Under the pieces are notes generated by a model. That model had not been told where the DNA came from. It saw nothing but the letters and a program-made list of their open reading frames with translations, and searched no databases. Positions 35,274-43,388 of a DNA stretch of 48,532 nucleotides are shown here, piece by piece. The stretch covers positions 1 to 48,532 of the forward strand of contig JAJPIQ010000077.1 in assembly GCA_021324685.1 (NCBI GenBank). The letters run 5' to 3'. How positions within the stretch are numbered: position 1 is the stretch's first letter; each line of letters starts with the position of its first letter. This DNA is from Bacteroidota bacterium. GTDB lineage: Bacteria > Bacteroidota > Ignavibacteria > Palsa-1295. A program made the position numbers and the translations under genes.

Positions 35274-36227
35274 ATGCCTGAAACTACACGGCCGGCGGTT
35301 TCTTCCGGCGCGGTACCCACCACCGTACGCGTGCTCTTTATCGGCGACGTGGTCGGCACGGGCGCGCTCGCGATGGTAACGAAAATGCTGCCGACGCTCG
35401 CCCAGAAATACGCCTCCGATTTTATTATTGTCAACGGCGAGAACGTCGCCGAAGGAAAATCGCTCACGAAAAAGCAGGCGGCCGAAATTTTCAACGCCGG
35501 CGCCAAGGTGATCACGACCGGGAACCATGTGTGGGACCGGTGGGATGCCCGCGGCCTCATGGCCGAGGACCGGCGCATTCTCCGCCCCGCGAATTACCCT
35601 CGCGAAAATGCCGGTTCGGGGTATGCCGTCGGCGAGACCAAACAGGGCATCCCCATCGGCGTCATCAACCTGCAGGGACGTACTTATATGCAGACGATCG
35701 ACTGCCCGTTCCGCGTTTCGAACTGGGCGCTGGACAAAGTCAACGAGCGGACGCATATCGTGATCGTCGATATGCACGCCGAAGCGACCGCCGAAAAGCA
35801 GACCATGGGCCGCTACCTGGATGGCAAGGTCAGCGCCGTCCTGGGAACCCACACGCACGTGCAAACCGCGGACGCCCAGATCCTTCCCGGAGGGACCGCC
35901 TATATGTCGGACGTCGGCATGTCCGGCCCGTATGACAGCGTGATCGGCATGAAGATCGACGTGGCCGTAAAGCGGTTCCTCAACCAAACGCCATATAAAT
36001 ACGAGATCGCGACCGAGGGGATCCGGATCGCCGGCGTCAGCCTTACGATCGATGTTGCGACCGGCGCGGCCCTGGAGATCCAACCGTTCTTATTCCCCGA
36101 ATTCGACCGTTCACGCCCCATCGAAGGGACGCTCGATACGGACGAGACCGAAGAACGGGCGAGCCAATCGGAACCGGAACTCGAAACAGCGGCGGCGGCG
36201 CAGCCCGGGGAACCCTCCGATGCCTGA
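35274..36227 (+). CDS. ymdB: YmdB-family metallophosphoesterase (TIGR00282)
   Basis: About 317 residues. Calcineurin-like phosphoesterase with the YmdB pattern: RVLFIGDVVGTGAL (metal Asp), FIIVNGENVAEG (Asn, Glu), VITTGNHVWDR (Asn-His), VDMHAEATAEKQ and the catalytic-site VLGTHTHVQTAD (His-x-His). In Bacillus and Deinococcus, relatives are cyclic-nucleotide phosphodiesterases that influence biofilm or motility decisions. A C-terminal ~45-residue acidic, Glu/Ala-rich tail is extra. I chose ATG 35274, directly after an AAGGGTGG element, over ATG 35259. The last 8 bp overlap folD. First gene of the operon ymdB-like, folD, PsbP-like, nadK; in many bacteria ymdB and folD-type genes do not sit together, so the pairing is local. 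Confidence 0.9.
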   Translation: MPETTRPAVSSGAVPTTVRVLFIGDVVGTGALAMVTKMLPTLAQKYASDFIIVNGENVAEGKSLTKKQAAEIFNAGAKVITTGNHVWDRWDARGLMAEDRRILRPANYPRENAGSGYAVGETKQGIPIGVINLQGRTYMQTIDCPFRVSNWALDKVNERTHIVIVDMHAEATAEKQTMGRYLDGKVSAVLGTHTHVQTADAQILPGGTAYMSDVGMSGPYDSVIGMKIDVAVKRFLNQTPYKYEIATEGIRIAGVSLTIDVATGAALEIQPFLFPEFDRSRPIEGTLDTDETEERASQSEPELETAAAAQPGEPSDA

Positions 36228-37134
36228 CGCCCGGATCATCGACGGCAGAAGGATCGCGGCGGAGATCCGCGAGGAAGTCCGCGCGGAAGCCTCTCGGTTT
36301 TTCGATACCGAAGGCATTCGCCCCCGCGTCGTCTTCGTCCTCGTCGGCAAGAACCCTGCAAGCGAGGTCTATGTCCGCAACAAGGGCATCGCGGCGGAAG
36401 AGGCCGGGTTTTCGCATGAAACCCATACGCTTCCGGAACAGGTCGAAGAGGACGAACTCCTCGACCTCATCCGCGCGATCAATGCGGACCCCGCCACCCA
36501 CGGCCTGCTCGTACAGTTCCCACTTCCGAAACAGGTCCGCGAGGAGCGGGTGATCGAACTCCTGGCACCGGAAAAAGATGTGGACGGGTTCCATCCGCTG
36601 AACGCCGGCCGGCTTTCGATCGGGCAGGGCGATTATTTTGCGCCCTGTACGCCGCTCGGAGTTATGGAACTCCTTTCGCGCGAAGGCGTGGAGACCTCCG
36701 GCCGCCATGCCGTCGTCGTGGGACGCTCGAACCTCGTCGGCAAACCGGTCGCGTTGCTGCTCGCGCAAAAAAAGCGCGGTGCCAATGCGGTCGTTACGCT
36801 CGCCCATTCGGGCGCGGGCGCTCGCTTAGGCGAGATCACCCGCGAGGCCGACATCCTGATCGCGGCCATGGGAGTTCCCAAAGCGATCACGGCCGGCATG
36901 GTAAAAGAAGGCGCGGTCGTCATCGACGTGGGAATTAACCGGATCGAGGACTCCAGCCGCGCTTCGGGTTCGCGGCTCGTCGGCGATGTCGAGTTCGAAA
37001 CCGTGAAGCACAAAGCCAGCGCGATCACGCCCGTACCCGGCGGCGTCGGACCGATGACGATCGCCATGCTGTTACGCAATACCTTACTCGCCGCTAAACG
37101 CCAACGAGCAGGCGCTATTCCATCGACCAGATGA
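36220..37134 (+). CDS. folD: Bifunctional methylene-THF dehydrogenase/cyclohydrolase FolD
   Basis: Interconverts 5,10-methylene-, methenyl- and 10-formyl-tetrahydrofolate with NADP, feeding purine and formyl-Met synthesis. ~304 residues from ATG 36220 (MPDARIIDGRR), which overlaps the ymdB stop by 8 bp; the long upstream in-frame extension is only a shadow. Visible: SEVYVRNKG with the catalytic Tyr/Lys region, LVQFPLPKQV (usually QLPLP, here Phe in the second position), KDVDGFHPLN, PCTPLGVMELL, VVVGRSNLVGKP (nucleotide binding) and PVPGGVGPMTIAML. Cytosolic. Its stop overlaps the next ATG by 4 bp, so the four genes are translationally coupled. Confidence 0.95.
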   Translation: MPDARIIDGRRIAAEIREEVRAEASRFFDTEGIRPRVVFVLVGKNPASEVYVRNKGIAAEEAGFSHETHTLPEQVEEDELLDLIRAINADPATHGLLVQFPLPKQVREERVIELLAPEKDVDGFHPLNAGRLSIGQGDYFAPCTPLGVMELLSREGVETSGRHAVVVGRSNLVGKPVALLLAQKKRGANAVVTLAHSGAGARLGEITREADILIAAMGVPKAITAGMVKEGAVVIDVGINRIEDSSRASGSRLVGDVEFETVKHKASAITPVPGGVGPMTIAMLLRNTLLAAKRQRAGAIPSTR

Positions 37135-37643
37135 TCAAGAGCATTTTGTTCTTCGTAACGATGTCGATTGTAAGCCCTGGCATTACGCAAAGTCCGGGCG
37201 TAACAACATATTCCAACGCCTATTATGGGTTTGAATTCGATTATCCTTCCACGTGGCATCAATTAACGTATCCGGGGTCTGTCGTCCTCGTAAGCGAGCC
37301 GGCCGGCAAGGAATTATCGAATCAAGCCACGTTCGATGTGGCGATCGATTCTGTTTCGCACGACGTCGGTTCCTTCTGCACCTCGTATGAGTCCTCTATT
37401 CGAACGGGCGAAGTATTCAGCGATTTCAAGATCCTTTCCAAACAGGATACCATGTTCTGCGGAGTTCCTGCGATAGAATACCATTGCACCGCGACCGCCG
37501 CGGGTCTGCCCATGGAATGGAAATCGGTCGTGGTCGGGCACCGCGGTCGTATTTTGAAACTTTCCACGGCATCTTTAGTCGGATTTTTTCTTCTCAAGCA
37601 CGAGACCACAGATGCTATCTTTCAATCGTTTCGTCTCCAGTGA
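37131..37643 (+). CDS. PsbP-like secreted protein
   Basis: 170 residues with an N-terminal hydrophobic signal (MIKSILFFVTMSIVSPGITQ). The mature part begins YSNAYYGFEFDYPSTWH, the start of PsbP/DUF1795-type domains (small alpha-beta-alpha sandwich), and continues to LKHETTDAIFQSFRLQ, also typical of its end. Two cysteines at ~84 and ~104 could form a disulfide in the periplasm. Its ATG overlaps the folD stop (ATGA) and its stop overlaps the GTG of nadK (GTGA), so it is embedded in a housekeeping operon although its function is unknown. An export-related or stress role is only a guess. Confidence 0.75.
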   Translation: MIKSILFFVTMSIVSPGITQSPGVTTYSNAYYGFEFDYPSTWHQLTYPGSVVLVSEPAGKELSNQATFDVAIDSVSHDVGSFCTSYESSIRTGEVFSDFKILSKQDTMFCGVPAIEYHCTATAAGLPMEWKSVVVGHRGRILKLSTASLVGFFLLKHETTDAIFQSFRLQ

Positions 37644-38599
37644 GTAATCGCATCGGCATCATCGGCCACGAAAATCCGGCGCTCGTTCGCGAAACGCTTT
37701 CCCATGTCCTTCGAACGCTTTCTCATACGTTCCCAACCTCGAAGCTCGTCCTTTCCGAGACTATGGCGTCCTTCGAATGCCCACCGGGCTGCGACGTCGC
37801 GCCGACGCTGACGGAACTTGCCGGGCGGAGCGATGTGCTCGTCTCGATCGGCGGCGATGGAACGATGCTGCTCGCGGCGCGAGCGATCGCGCGCGCGCAT
37901 TCGAACGCACGGCTCATTGGCGTGAACGCCGGCAAACTGGGATTTCTTTCCGAGCACCCGCCGGAAGAGATCGATGCGCTCTTCGCGGAACTGGCGGCGG
38001 GTTCCCTCGTCGTCGAAGAACGGCTGATGCTCGAAGCCACGCTGGAGAGCCGCTCCTCCGATCCGTTGCTCGTCCAGCAGGACAATCTCGACCGCTCCCG
38101 GGACGGGAAAACATTCCCAACGCTCACGCTCGATGCCCTGAACGAGGTCGTGATCGATAATTTCGGTTCGACCCGGATGCTCACGCTCGAAGTATTCGTA
38201 AACGGCGCGCTCTTGGGCGTGATCCGTGCCGATGGGATCATGGTCGCGACGCCGACCGGCTCGACGGGCTACGCCGTGAGCGCCGGAGGGCCGATCGTCG
38301 AACCGACGACGCCCGCCATGCTCATTACGCCCATCGCACCGCACTCGCTCAACGTACGGCCGGTCATCGTTCCCGAACCGGCGGAAGTACGGCTCTTCGC
38401 GCGAAAGGAAGAGACCGAGCACGTCCTCGTCGTAGCCGACGGCCAGGAGCAAATCGTCGTCCGAACGCCGGCCGAAGTCGTCGTCCGCCGCGCCCAACGT
38501 CCCCTGGTCCTCCTGCGGCGCCGGAAACGATCCTATTTCGATCTCCTCCGCACGAAATTATTCTGGAATGTCGATCGCCGCGATACGGGGCAGCGGTAA
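37640..38599 (+). CDS. nadK: NAD kinase
   Basis: Phosphorylates NAD to NADP. ~319 residues, starting at GTG 37640, which overlaps the previous stop (GTGA); earlier ATG codons in frame give only non-homologous sequence. Clear family motifs: VSIGGDGTMLLAARA (~68, catalytic Asp), GVNAGKLGFLSE, LNEVVIDNF, and TPTGSTGYAVSAGGPIV (~208), with APHSLNVRPVIVP after it. The C-terminal tail RRRKRSYFDLLRTKL is basic. Placing nadK after the NADP-using FolD gives a plausible functional link (inference). Last gene of the operon; no clear terminator, but repeats lie downstream. Confidence 0.95.
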   Translation: MSNRIGIIGHENPALVRETLSHVLRTLSHTFPTSKLVLSETMASFECPPGCDVAPTLTELAGRSDVLVSIGGDGTMLLAARAIARAHSNARLIGVNAGKLGFLSEHPPEEIDALFAELAAGSLVVEERLMLEATLESRSSDPLLVQQDNLDRSRDGKTFPTLTLDALNEVVIDNFGSTRMLTLEVFVNGALLGVIRADGIMVATPTGSTGYAVSAGGPIVEPTTPAMLITPIAPHSLNVRPVIVPEPAEVRLFARKEETEHVLVVADGQEQIVVRTPAEVVVRRAQRPLVLLRRRKRSYFDLLRTKLFWNVDRRDTGQR

Positions 38600-38690
38600 A
38601 GGGCGGCCTCTCTTCCGTAGGAGAATTTTCATTAAAAATTTCCCCCATCCAAACCGGCTCCCGGACCGGTCGGTCCAAAAAGTCCTCGCT

Positions 38691-38755
38691 AACGCTGTTT
38701 TCCGCCAACGCTCTTTTACCGCCTAAGCATTTTCCGGCCTAAGCATTTTCCGGCG
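38691..38755. repeat. Degenerate tandem repeat at the 3' end of the YihY gene
   Basis: Four 16-17-bp units (38691-38706, 38707-38723, 38724-38739, 38740-38755). The last two carry the same 16-bp word, CCTAAGCATTTTCCGG, exactly duplicated at 38722-38737 and 38738-38753. The first two share AACGCT...TTTT.CCGCC. The stop codon of the YihY-family gene lies in the repeat. Confidence 0.65.
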
Positions 38756-39740
38756 GAGGTTTCGTCTCTCCTACCGGCTTTGCGGGATTATGCTTGGCCT
38801 GTTCGTAAGCTTCGAGGGCTTTGGGTTCGAGGGCGGCTCCGCCGGGGTGTTGCAGATGGCGGATCTGGCGGGGCGTCAGGGCGTGCTCGATATGGGTTTC
38901 GTTCCGCTCCTTATAGAGCCAGCCGACCTCGGCGCCGACTAAGAACGCGAGGCTCGCATAATAGACCCAGAGCGAAATGCCGACGAGGAAGGCATAGGTC
39001 CCATAGAGCGTCCCGATGGAACTAATATGTGTGATATAATAGGCGAAGAGGAACCGCATCGCTTCGGTCAGCACCACAGTGGTCCCGGCCGAGACAAAAA
39101 TCGTTTTTCTCGAAAGGCGCTCGTGCGGCAGCATCCGGAACAGGATCACATAGAGCAAGATCGTAATGCCGAGCGAGACGAGCCGCGAGATGGTCGTCCC
39201 GGCCAGCCCGGCGAGCCAGGCCGGCAGGATTTCCGTTCCCACATGCTGCAGGAGGCTCACGATCGGCGAAAGGAACGTCGAGGCGAGCAGCAGCACCAGC
39301 ACGATGATCATCAGGAAAAAATCGAGCAGCTTCTGGATGATCAGGTTCTTCTTCGTGACCATATTGAAGACCGCATTGAGCGAGGTCCGGAGCGTCGAGA
39401 AGAGGATGCTGGCGAGCCAAAAGAGCACCACGCCGCCGATAATGCCGGCAATCGCACTTTCCTGCCCGATCTTCGTCAGCTCGGTCGTGAGCCAGGCCCG
39501 AACGTCTTCTTCATAGACCGGGATCGGGAAAGAATTCGTGACATAGGTGACGACGTAGCCGATCGCGCGCGCGCTCGTGAGCGTGGCGGAGAAAAAATAG
39601 AAGATGACGAGCGAAAGCGGAAGTACGCAATACAGAACATTGAACGCAATACCCGCCGAAAGCAGGAAACAATGATCCTCGTCTGTGTACGTGTAAACGC
39701 CTTTCGCGTAATATTTAATGGATTCCCACATTCGGTTCAT
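38739..39740 (-). CDS. YihY/BrkB family inner-membrane protein
   Basis: 333 residues with about six hydrophobic helices (SAGIAFNVLYCVLPLSL, GIIGGVVLFWLASILFS, LMIIVLVLLLASTF, LVSLGITILLYVILFRML, a segment near TEAMRFLFAYY, and VGISLWVYYASLAFLVGAEVG). The A-F-N-x-x-Y pattern in helix 1 and YASLAFLVGAEVGWLYKE near the end are YihY family marks. The cytoplasmic C-terminus is Pro/Lys/Glu-rich. Older names (ribonuclease BN, virulence factor BrkB) are misassignments; a transport or lipid role is discussed for relatives. ATG 39740, divergent from the PNGase F-related gene across 100 bp containing the palindrome GAAGCGCTTC (39741-39750). Confidence 0.9.
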   Translation of the reverse strand: MNRMWESIKYYAKGVYTYTDEDHCFLLSAGIAFNVLYCVLPLSLVIFYFFSATLTSARAIGYVVTYVTNSFPIPVYEEDVRAWLTTELTKIGQESAIAGIIGGVVLFWLASILFSTLRTSLNAVFNMVTKKNLIIQKLLDFFLMIIVLVLLLASTFLSPIVSLLQHVGTEILPAWLAGLAGTTISRLVSLGITILLYVILFRMLPHERLSRKTIFVSAGTTVVLTEAMRFLFAYYITHISSIGTLYGTYAFLVGISLWVYYASLAFLVGAEVGWLYKERNETHIEHALTPRQIRHLQHPGGAALEPKALEAYEQAKHNPAKPVGETKPPPENA

Positions 39741-39840
39741 GGAAGCGCTTCAAAATTACGACCGAACGGGGACTTCGACCGAGGATTACCAAATCTTTTC
39801 TTTATCGAAAACTGTTTTCCCGCCTTTCCACAACCCGACT

Positions 39841-42800
39841 ATGCGACATCGCCTTTCATTCTTCGTCCTTGTCACTTCCCTACTGGTTACTTCCCTGATC
39901 TTTTCTGCGCGGGCGTTCGCTCAGGTGGGAGATACGACCGTCGTCCAAACGTTGACGCTCGATTCGATCGGCCGTGCAGGAGTATATCATTTTCCCGACA
40001 CGGGCACGTTCGAAAAGGTCCTGCTCGAATACACGATGCGCTGCCATCACGCGCTCGTTTCCAACTCGACGAATACCGAGCAGGGCTGCGGACAATGGGA
40101 CTATAATTGCGAAACCTACCTTTGGGACTCGACCCGGACCGACTCGCTCAAAAACGTTGCCACGTCTGCTACGGTCTCGAACTATCCGGCGAACACGAAT
40201 TTCCCCTATACGAGAACTCCGACCTTCTCGGTGACGCGACGAGACGAAAAGATCGTTACCTATCCTGCCGGAACTTCTTTTATTACGATCCCGGGCGATA
40301 CGACGGCAACCGCCGAAGGCTGGAAGCAGGAGTGGAATAAGCCCTATCAACGAACGGTCTATCTCCTTCCTGCCAGCAAGCATGTGTGGAACGGGATACC
40401 GCAGGACTCCCTGGTCGAGGGATTTATCTTCCTCAACTTCCCCGGCACCATGCAGGACTTCAGAATTCGATTGCATGCGGTGAAGCCCGGCAGCTACGAT
40501 TCGCTCAGCCTTTATTCGGACACGAGTTTTACAGAGGTCTATCATGCTTCGACGATCGGGACCATGAACCCGGACACGCTCTTTTTTTATAAGCCGTTCG
40601 CCTGGGACACGGCCTCCGACCTCGTGGTGGAATTAAGCTGGTCCGGCGACGGAACTTCGGGTGCTCCGCCGGAACACGCGCTCAGTTTTGGCGGGTCGGA
40701 GTTCGTACCGGTCCCTCCGGCCACGCTGGACCAAATTTACGACCACCTTACGATCGCCTTCTGGGCGTTCGGCGATACGACGTACCTGCCGGGAACGAAC
40801 TCGGTGTTGTGCGAAGGCCTCGACGTGACCGGACACCGGCAGATCAATATTCACTTGCCCTGGGGAGACGATAATGTTTACTGGGACTGCGGGGGCGATA
40901 CGCTCGGGAACTTCGACCGCATTCAAAAATCGGTCCCACGGGCCTATGCCGCCGGGCGATGGAACCATTGGGCCTTCACGAAGGACGCGACGAGCGGCCG
41001 TATGTCGATCTATTTGAACGGCGCGCTTTGGATGACCGACACCGGCAAACGCCGCCCGATCGTCGCTGCGGAGATGCAGTTGGGGAAAGCGATCTCTTCC
41101 GGGATCGGATATTATGGCGATGTCCGCGAATTTACGATGTTCACCCGTACGCTCGACTCGAATCAGGTCCGCATGGTCATGACGCAGGATTCTTCGATCG
41201 CCGCGCTGCAACCGATCTCGTATTTCAAACTGGACGAAGGTTCTGGCACGACACTGACCAATTCGGCCGAAGGCAAGCCCAACGCGACCGTCTTCGGTAC
41301 GGCGGTCTGGCATATCGTTCGGGGGAAGGACCTTCCCAATAATTTCGCGGCCTTCAGTTCCCAACTCCGCTCCCTGGAGCCGCGCTTTACCATGCTCCGG
41401 CTGGCCGCGCCCTCTACTCCGCGCATAACCGACCGATATACGTACGACAGCATCCCCGATCAACCGCACCTCCTCATGCACTATCGCATTGGCCATAGCT
41501 ATGCGTTTCACCAGAACGATACGGTCGTTACCGTCGATACGGCATCGGGATATTATCTCGCCACGAAACGATATGTTTTCGATGAGACGGGAAAGAAAGT
41601 CGATTCCGTCAATGTAGCCGCGCAGGACACGGTGCGGCCAACGAACCTCTATTACTGGACACGCGGGCCGCAGAAATTCGAGCTCATGTCCTTTGTCACG
41701 CCGTATGGTATCGGTCTCGATCTTGGCAAGGCCGGAAAAACATGGGAATTCGAGGCGACCGATTATCTGCCGGTCCTGAAAGGCTGGAAGCGGCTTACGA
41801 TGGAGCGTGGATCGGGGCAGGAAGAGTTCGACCTGACGTTCCTCTTTATCAAGGGAACTCCGCCGCGCAATGTGCTCGACATGCAGCAGCTCTGGCCGAT
41901 GACGGAGGAGAACTACCAGACCATCCAGTCGGACCTGCGCTATCCGCCGCTCCGCGTCTATCTCAACCCGAATGCGGCCGGATATAAGCTTCGTTCCTAT
42001 ATCACCGGCCACGGTCAGCAGGGGGAATTTATTCCGCAGAACCACTATCTTTCGGTCAATGGGACGAAATACGAGCGGCTGGTCTATAAAATCTGTTCGC
42101 TCGATCCACTCTATCCACAGGGCGGCACCTGGACGTACGACCGGTCCGGCTGGTGCCCCGGCATGGCGACCGATCTCGCCGAATACGAGATCACGGGAAC
42201 CGTTCACGCGGGCGATTCCGCCACGTTCGACTATGGCGTCGAACCGGGCCCGACCGGCGATTCGCGTTACGACCCCGGAACGCAGCTCATGAGCTACGGC
42301 GCTCCGAACTTTAAAGTCAATGCCGGTATCGTCGATGTTTTCCGTCCATCGCCGAAAATTCAATATGGGCGCATCAATCCCGCGTGCGATCTGCCGATCG
42401 TGATGATCCGGAATAATGGTTCCGATTCCCTCCACTCGCTCCGGTTTACCTATTATGTCGATGGCGGGCCGCAGGAATCGTACATCTGGTCGGGTCATTT
42501 GGGATTTCTGGACACCACGTCGGTGACTCTTCCCATTGGTTCCCTCGGCTTTTGGACCACGAAAGATACCGGGAATTTTCATGTCGATATTTCGGAACCC
42601 AACGGCGGCACTGACGAGTACGACCACGACAATCATTATACGTCGGTCTATACGCAGCCGCCGCAGTATACCGGAACGATCGTCCTGAATCTTCGGACGA
42701 ACAACCATCCAGATGACAATTATTATGAGGTGCTCGGGATGGCTGGCGATACGGTATTCTCAAACGGTGGGTTCGATCCCAATACCGTATACTACGATTC

Positions 42801-43281
42801 GCTTATTCTTCCGGTCGGATGCTACACGATCGTCTTTCACGATGATGGAGAAAACGGTCTCTATTATTGGGCCGATACGTCCCAGCATCCGGGAGCATAT
42901 CTTCGCTTACGGCAGAGCACTCGGACCGGCAAAACACTCTATACGGTCAATAACGATTTTGGCAAAGGATTTCAATACGATTTTTCTATTACGCAATCGC
43001 CCCTTGCGGTGTCCGGCACGCCGGTCTTCGAGCGGATCGGACTCTATCCAAACCCGACATCGAGCCAGTTGAACATCGATCTCGATGGCATGCCGGCGGG
43101 AATGATCGCGCTCGACGTCACGGACGCGCTCGGTCGGCAGGTCCGGAGAATTCAAACCTTCACCGACCCTTTGGGAACCCTGCGGACGGCGCTCGATCTC
43201 ACCGGATGTCCACCGGGAAATTATTACCTTCGGGTCACGACCCGAGACGGCGAAACCGTACGCGATTTTGTTGTACAATAA
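39841..43281 (+). CDS. PNGase F-related T9SS secreted protein with LamG-like domain
   Basis: About 1146 residues; ATG 39841 gives a signal peptide (MRHRLSFFVLVTSLLVTSL, cut near AFAQ). Residues ~25-290 contain EYTMRCHHALV and GCGQWDYNCETYLWD, which recall the N-terminal domain of peptide-N-glycosidase F. Residues ~295-480 look like a LamG/concanavalin-type lectin domain (DHLTIAFWAFG, RWNHWAFTKDATSGRM, YFKLDEGSGTTL). Residues ~625-800 match the PNGase F C-terminal domain, above all PQGGTWTYDRSGWCPGMA. A beta-rich region (~800-1060) and a T9SS sorting domain (LYPNPTSSQLNIDL, VTDALGRQVRRI, final VVQ) follow. It should be secreted and may cleave N-glycans, but catalytic Asp/Glu residues were not verified. 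A strong terminator follows. Confidence 0.83.
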   Translation: MRHRLSFFVLVTSLLVTSLIFSARAFAQVGDTTVVQTLTLDSIGRAGVYHFPDTGTFEKVLLEYTMRCHHALVSNSTNTEQGCGQWDYNCETYLWDSTRTDSLKNVATSATVSNYPANTNFPYTRTPTFSVTRRDEKIVTYPAGTSFITIPGDTTATAEGWKQEWNKPYQRTVYLLPASKHVWNGIPQDSLVEGFIFLNFPGTMQDFRIRLHAVKPGSYDSLSLYSDTSFTEVYHASTIGTMNPDTLFFYKPFAWDTASDLVVELSWSGDGTSGAPPEHALSFGGSEFVPVPPATLDQIYDHLTIAFWAFGDTTYLPGTNSVLCEGLDVTGHRQINIHLPWGDDNVYWDCGGDTLGNFDRIQKSVPRAYAAGRWNHWAFTKDATSGRMSIYLNGALWMTDTGKRRPIVAAEMQLGKAISSGIGYYGDVREFTMFTRTLDSNQVRMVMTQDSSIAALQPISYFKLDEGSGTTLTNSAEGKPNATVFGTAVWHIVRGKDLPNNFAAFSSQLRSLEPRFTMLRLAAPSTPRITDRYTYDSIPDQPHLLMHYRIGHSYAFHQNDTVVTVDTASGYYLATKRYVFDETGKKVDSVNVAAQDTVRPTNLYYWTRGPQKFELMSFVTPYGIGLDLGKAGKTWEFEATDYLPVLKGWKRLTMERGSGQEEFDLTFLFIKGTPPRNVLDMQQLWPMTEENYQTIQSDLRYPPLRVYLNPNAAGYKLRSYITGHGQQGEFIPQNHYLSVNGTKYERLVYKICSLDPLYPQGGTWTYDRSGWCPGMATDLAEYEITGTVHAGDSATFDYGVEPGPTGDSRYDPGTQLMSYGAPNFKVNAGIVDVFRPSPKIQYGRINPACDLPIVMIRNNGSDSLHSLRFTYYVDGGPQESYIWSGHLGFLDTTSVTLPIGSLGFWTTKDTGNFHVDISEPNGGTDEYDHDNHYTSVYTQPPQYTGTIVLNLRTNNHPDDNYYEVLGMAGDTVFSNGGFDPNTVYYDSLILPVGCYTIVFHDDGENGLYYWADTSQHPGAYLRLRQSTRTGKTLYTVNNDFGKGFQYDFSITQSPLAVSGTPVFERIGLYPNPTSSQLNIDLDGMPAGMIALDVTDALGRQVRRIQTFTDPLGTLRTALDLTGCPPGNYYLRVTTRDGETVRDFVVQ

Positions 43282-43314
43282 CTATAAGCAAGGCATCTAC
43301 AAAAAAAAGTATCA

Positions 43315-43346
43315 CAAAAAACGCCGCCCGAAAAGGCGGCGTTTTT
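43315..43346. terminator. Bidirectional rho-independent terminator
   Basis: An 8-bp perfect stem (43321-43328 with 43335-43342) of G/C-rich sequence around CGAAAA, with an A-tract before and a T-tract after, lying between the convergent PNGase F-related and Omp28-like genes. Confidence 0.93.
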
Positions 43347-43388
43347 ACGTTCAAGGATTTTCAAAAATTACCGGACTATCGTAAGCTT

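Noticed and set aside
34872-36083. 403-codon minus-strand frame
   Set aside because: Spans two unrelated plus-strand genes (T9SS protein and ymdB-like); no recognisable domain.
38663-38676. Hairpin after nadK as a terminator
   Set aside because: A 5-bp stem with a 4-nt loop is followed by A, not T, on the plus strand; no convincing terminator.
40633-42708. 691-codon minus-strand frame
   Set aside because: Antisense shadow of the PNGase F-related gene; Arg-rich composition typical of such frames.
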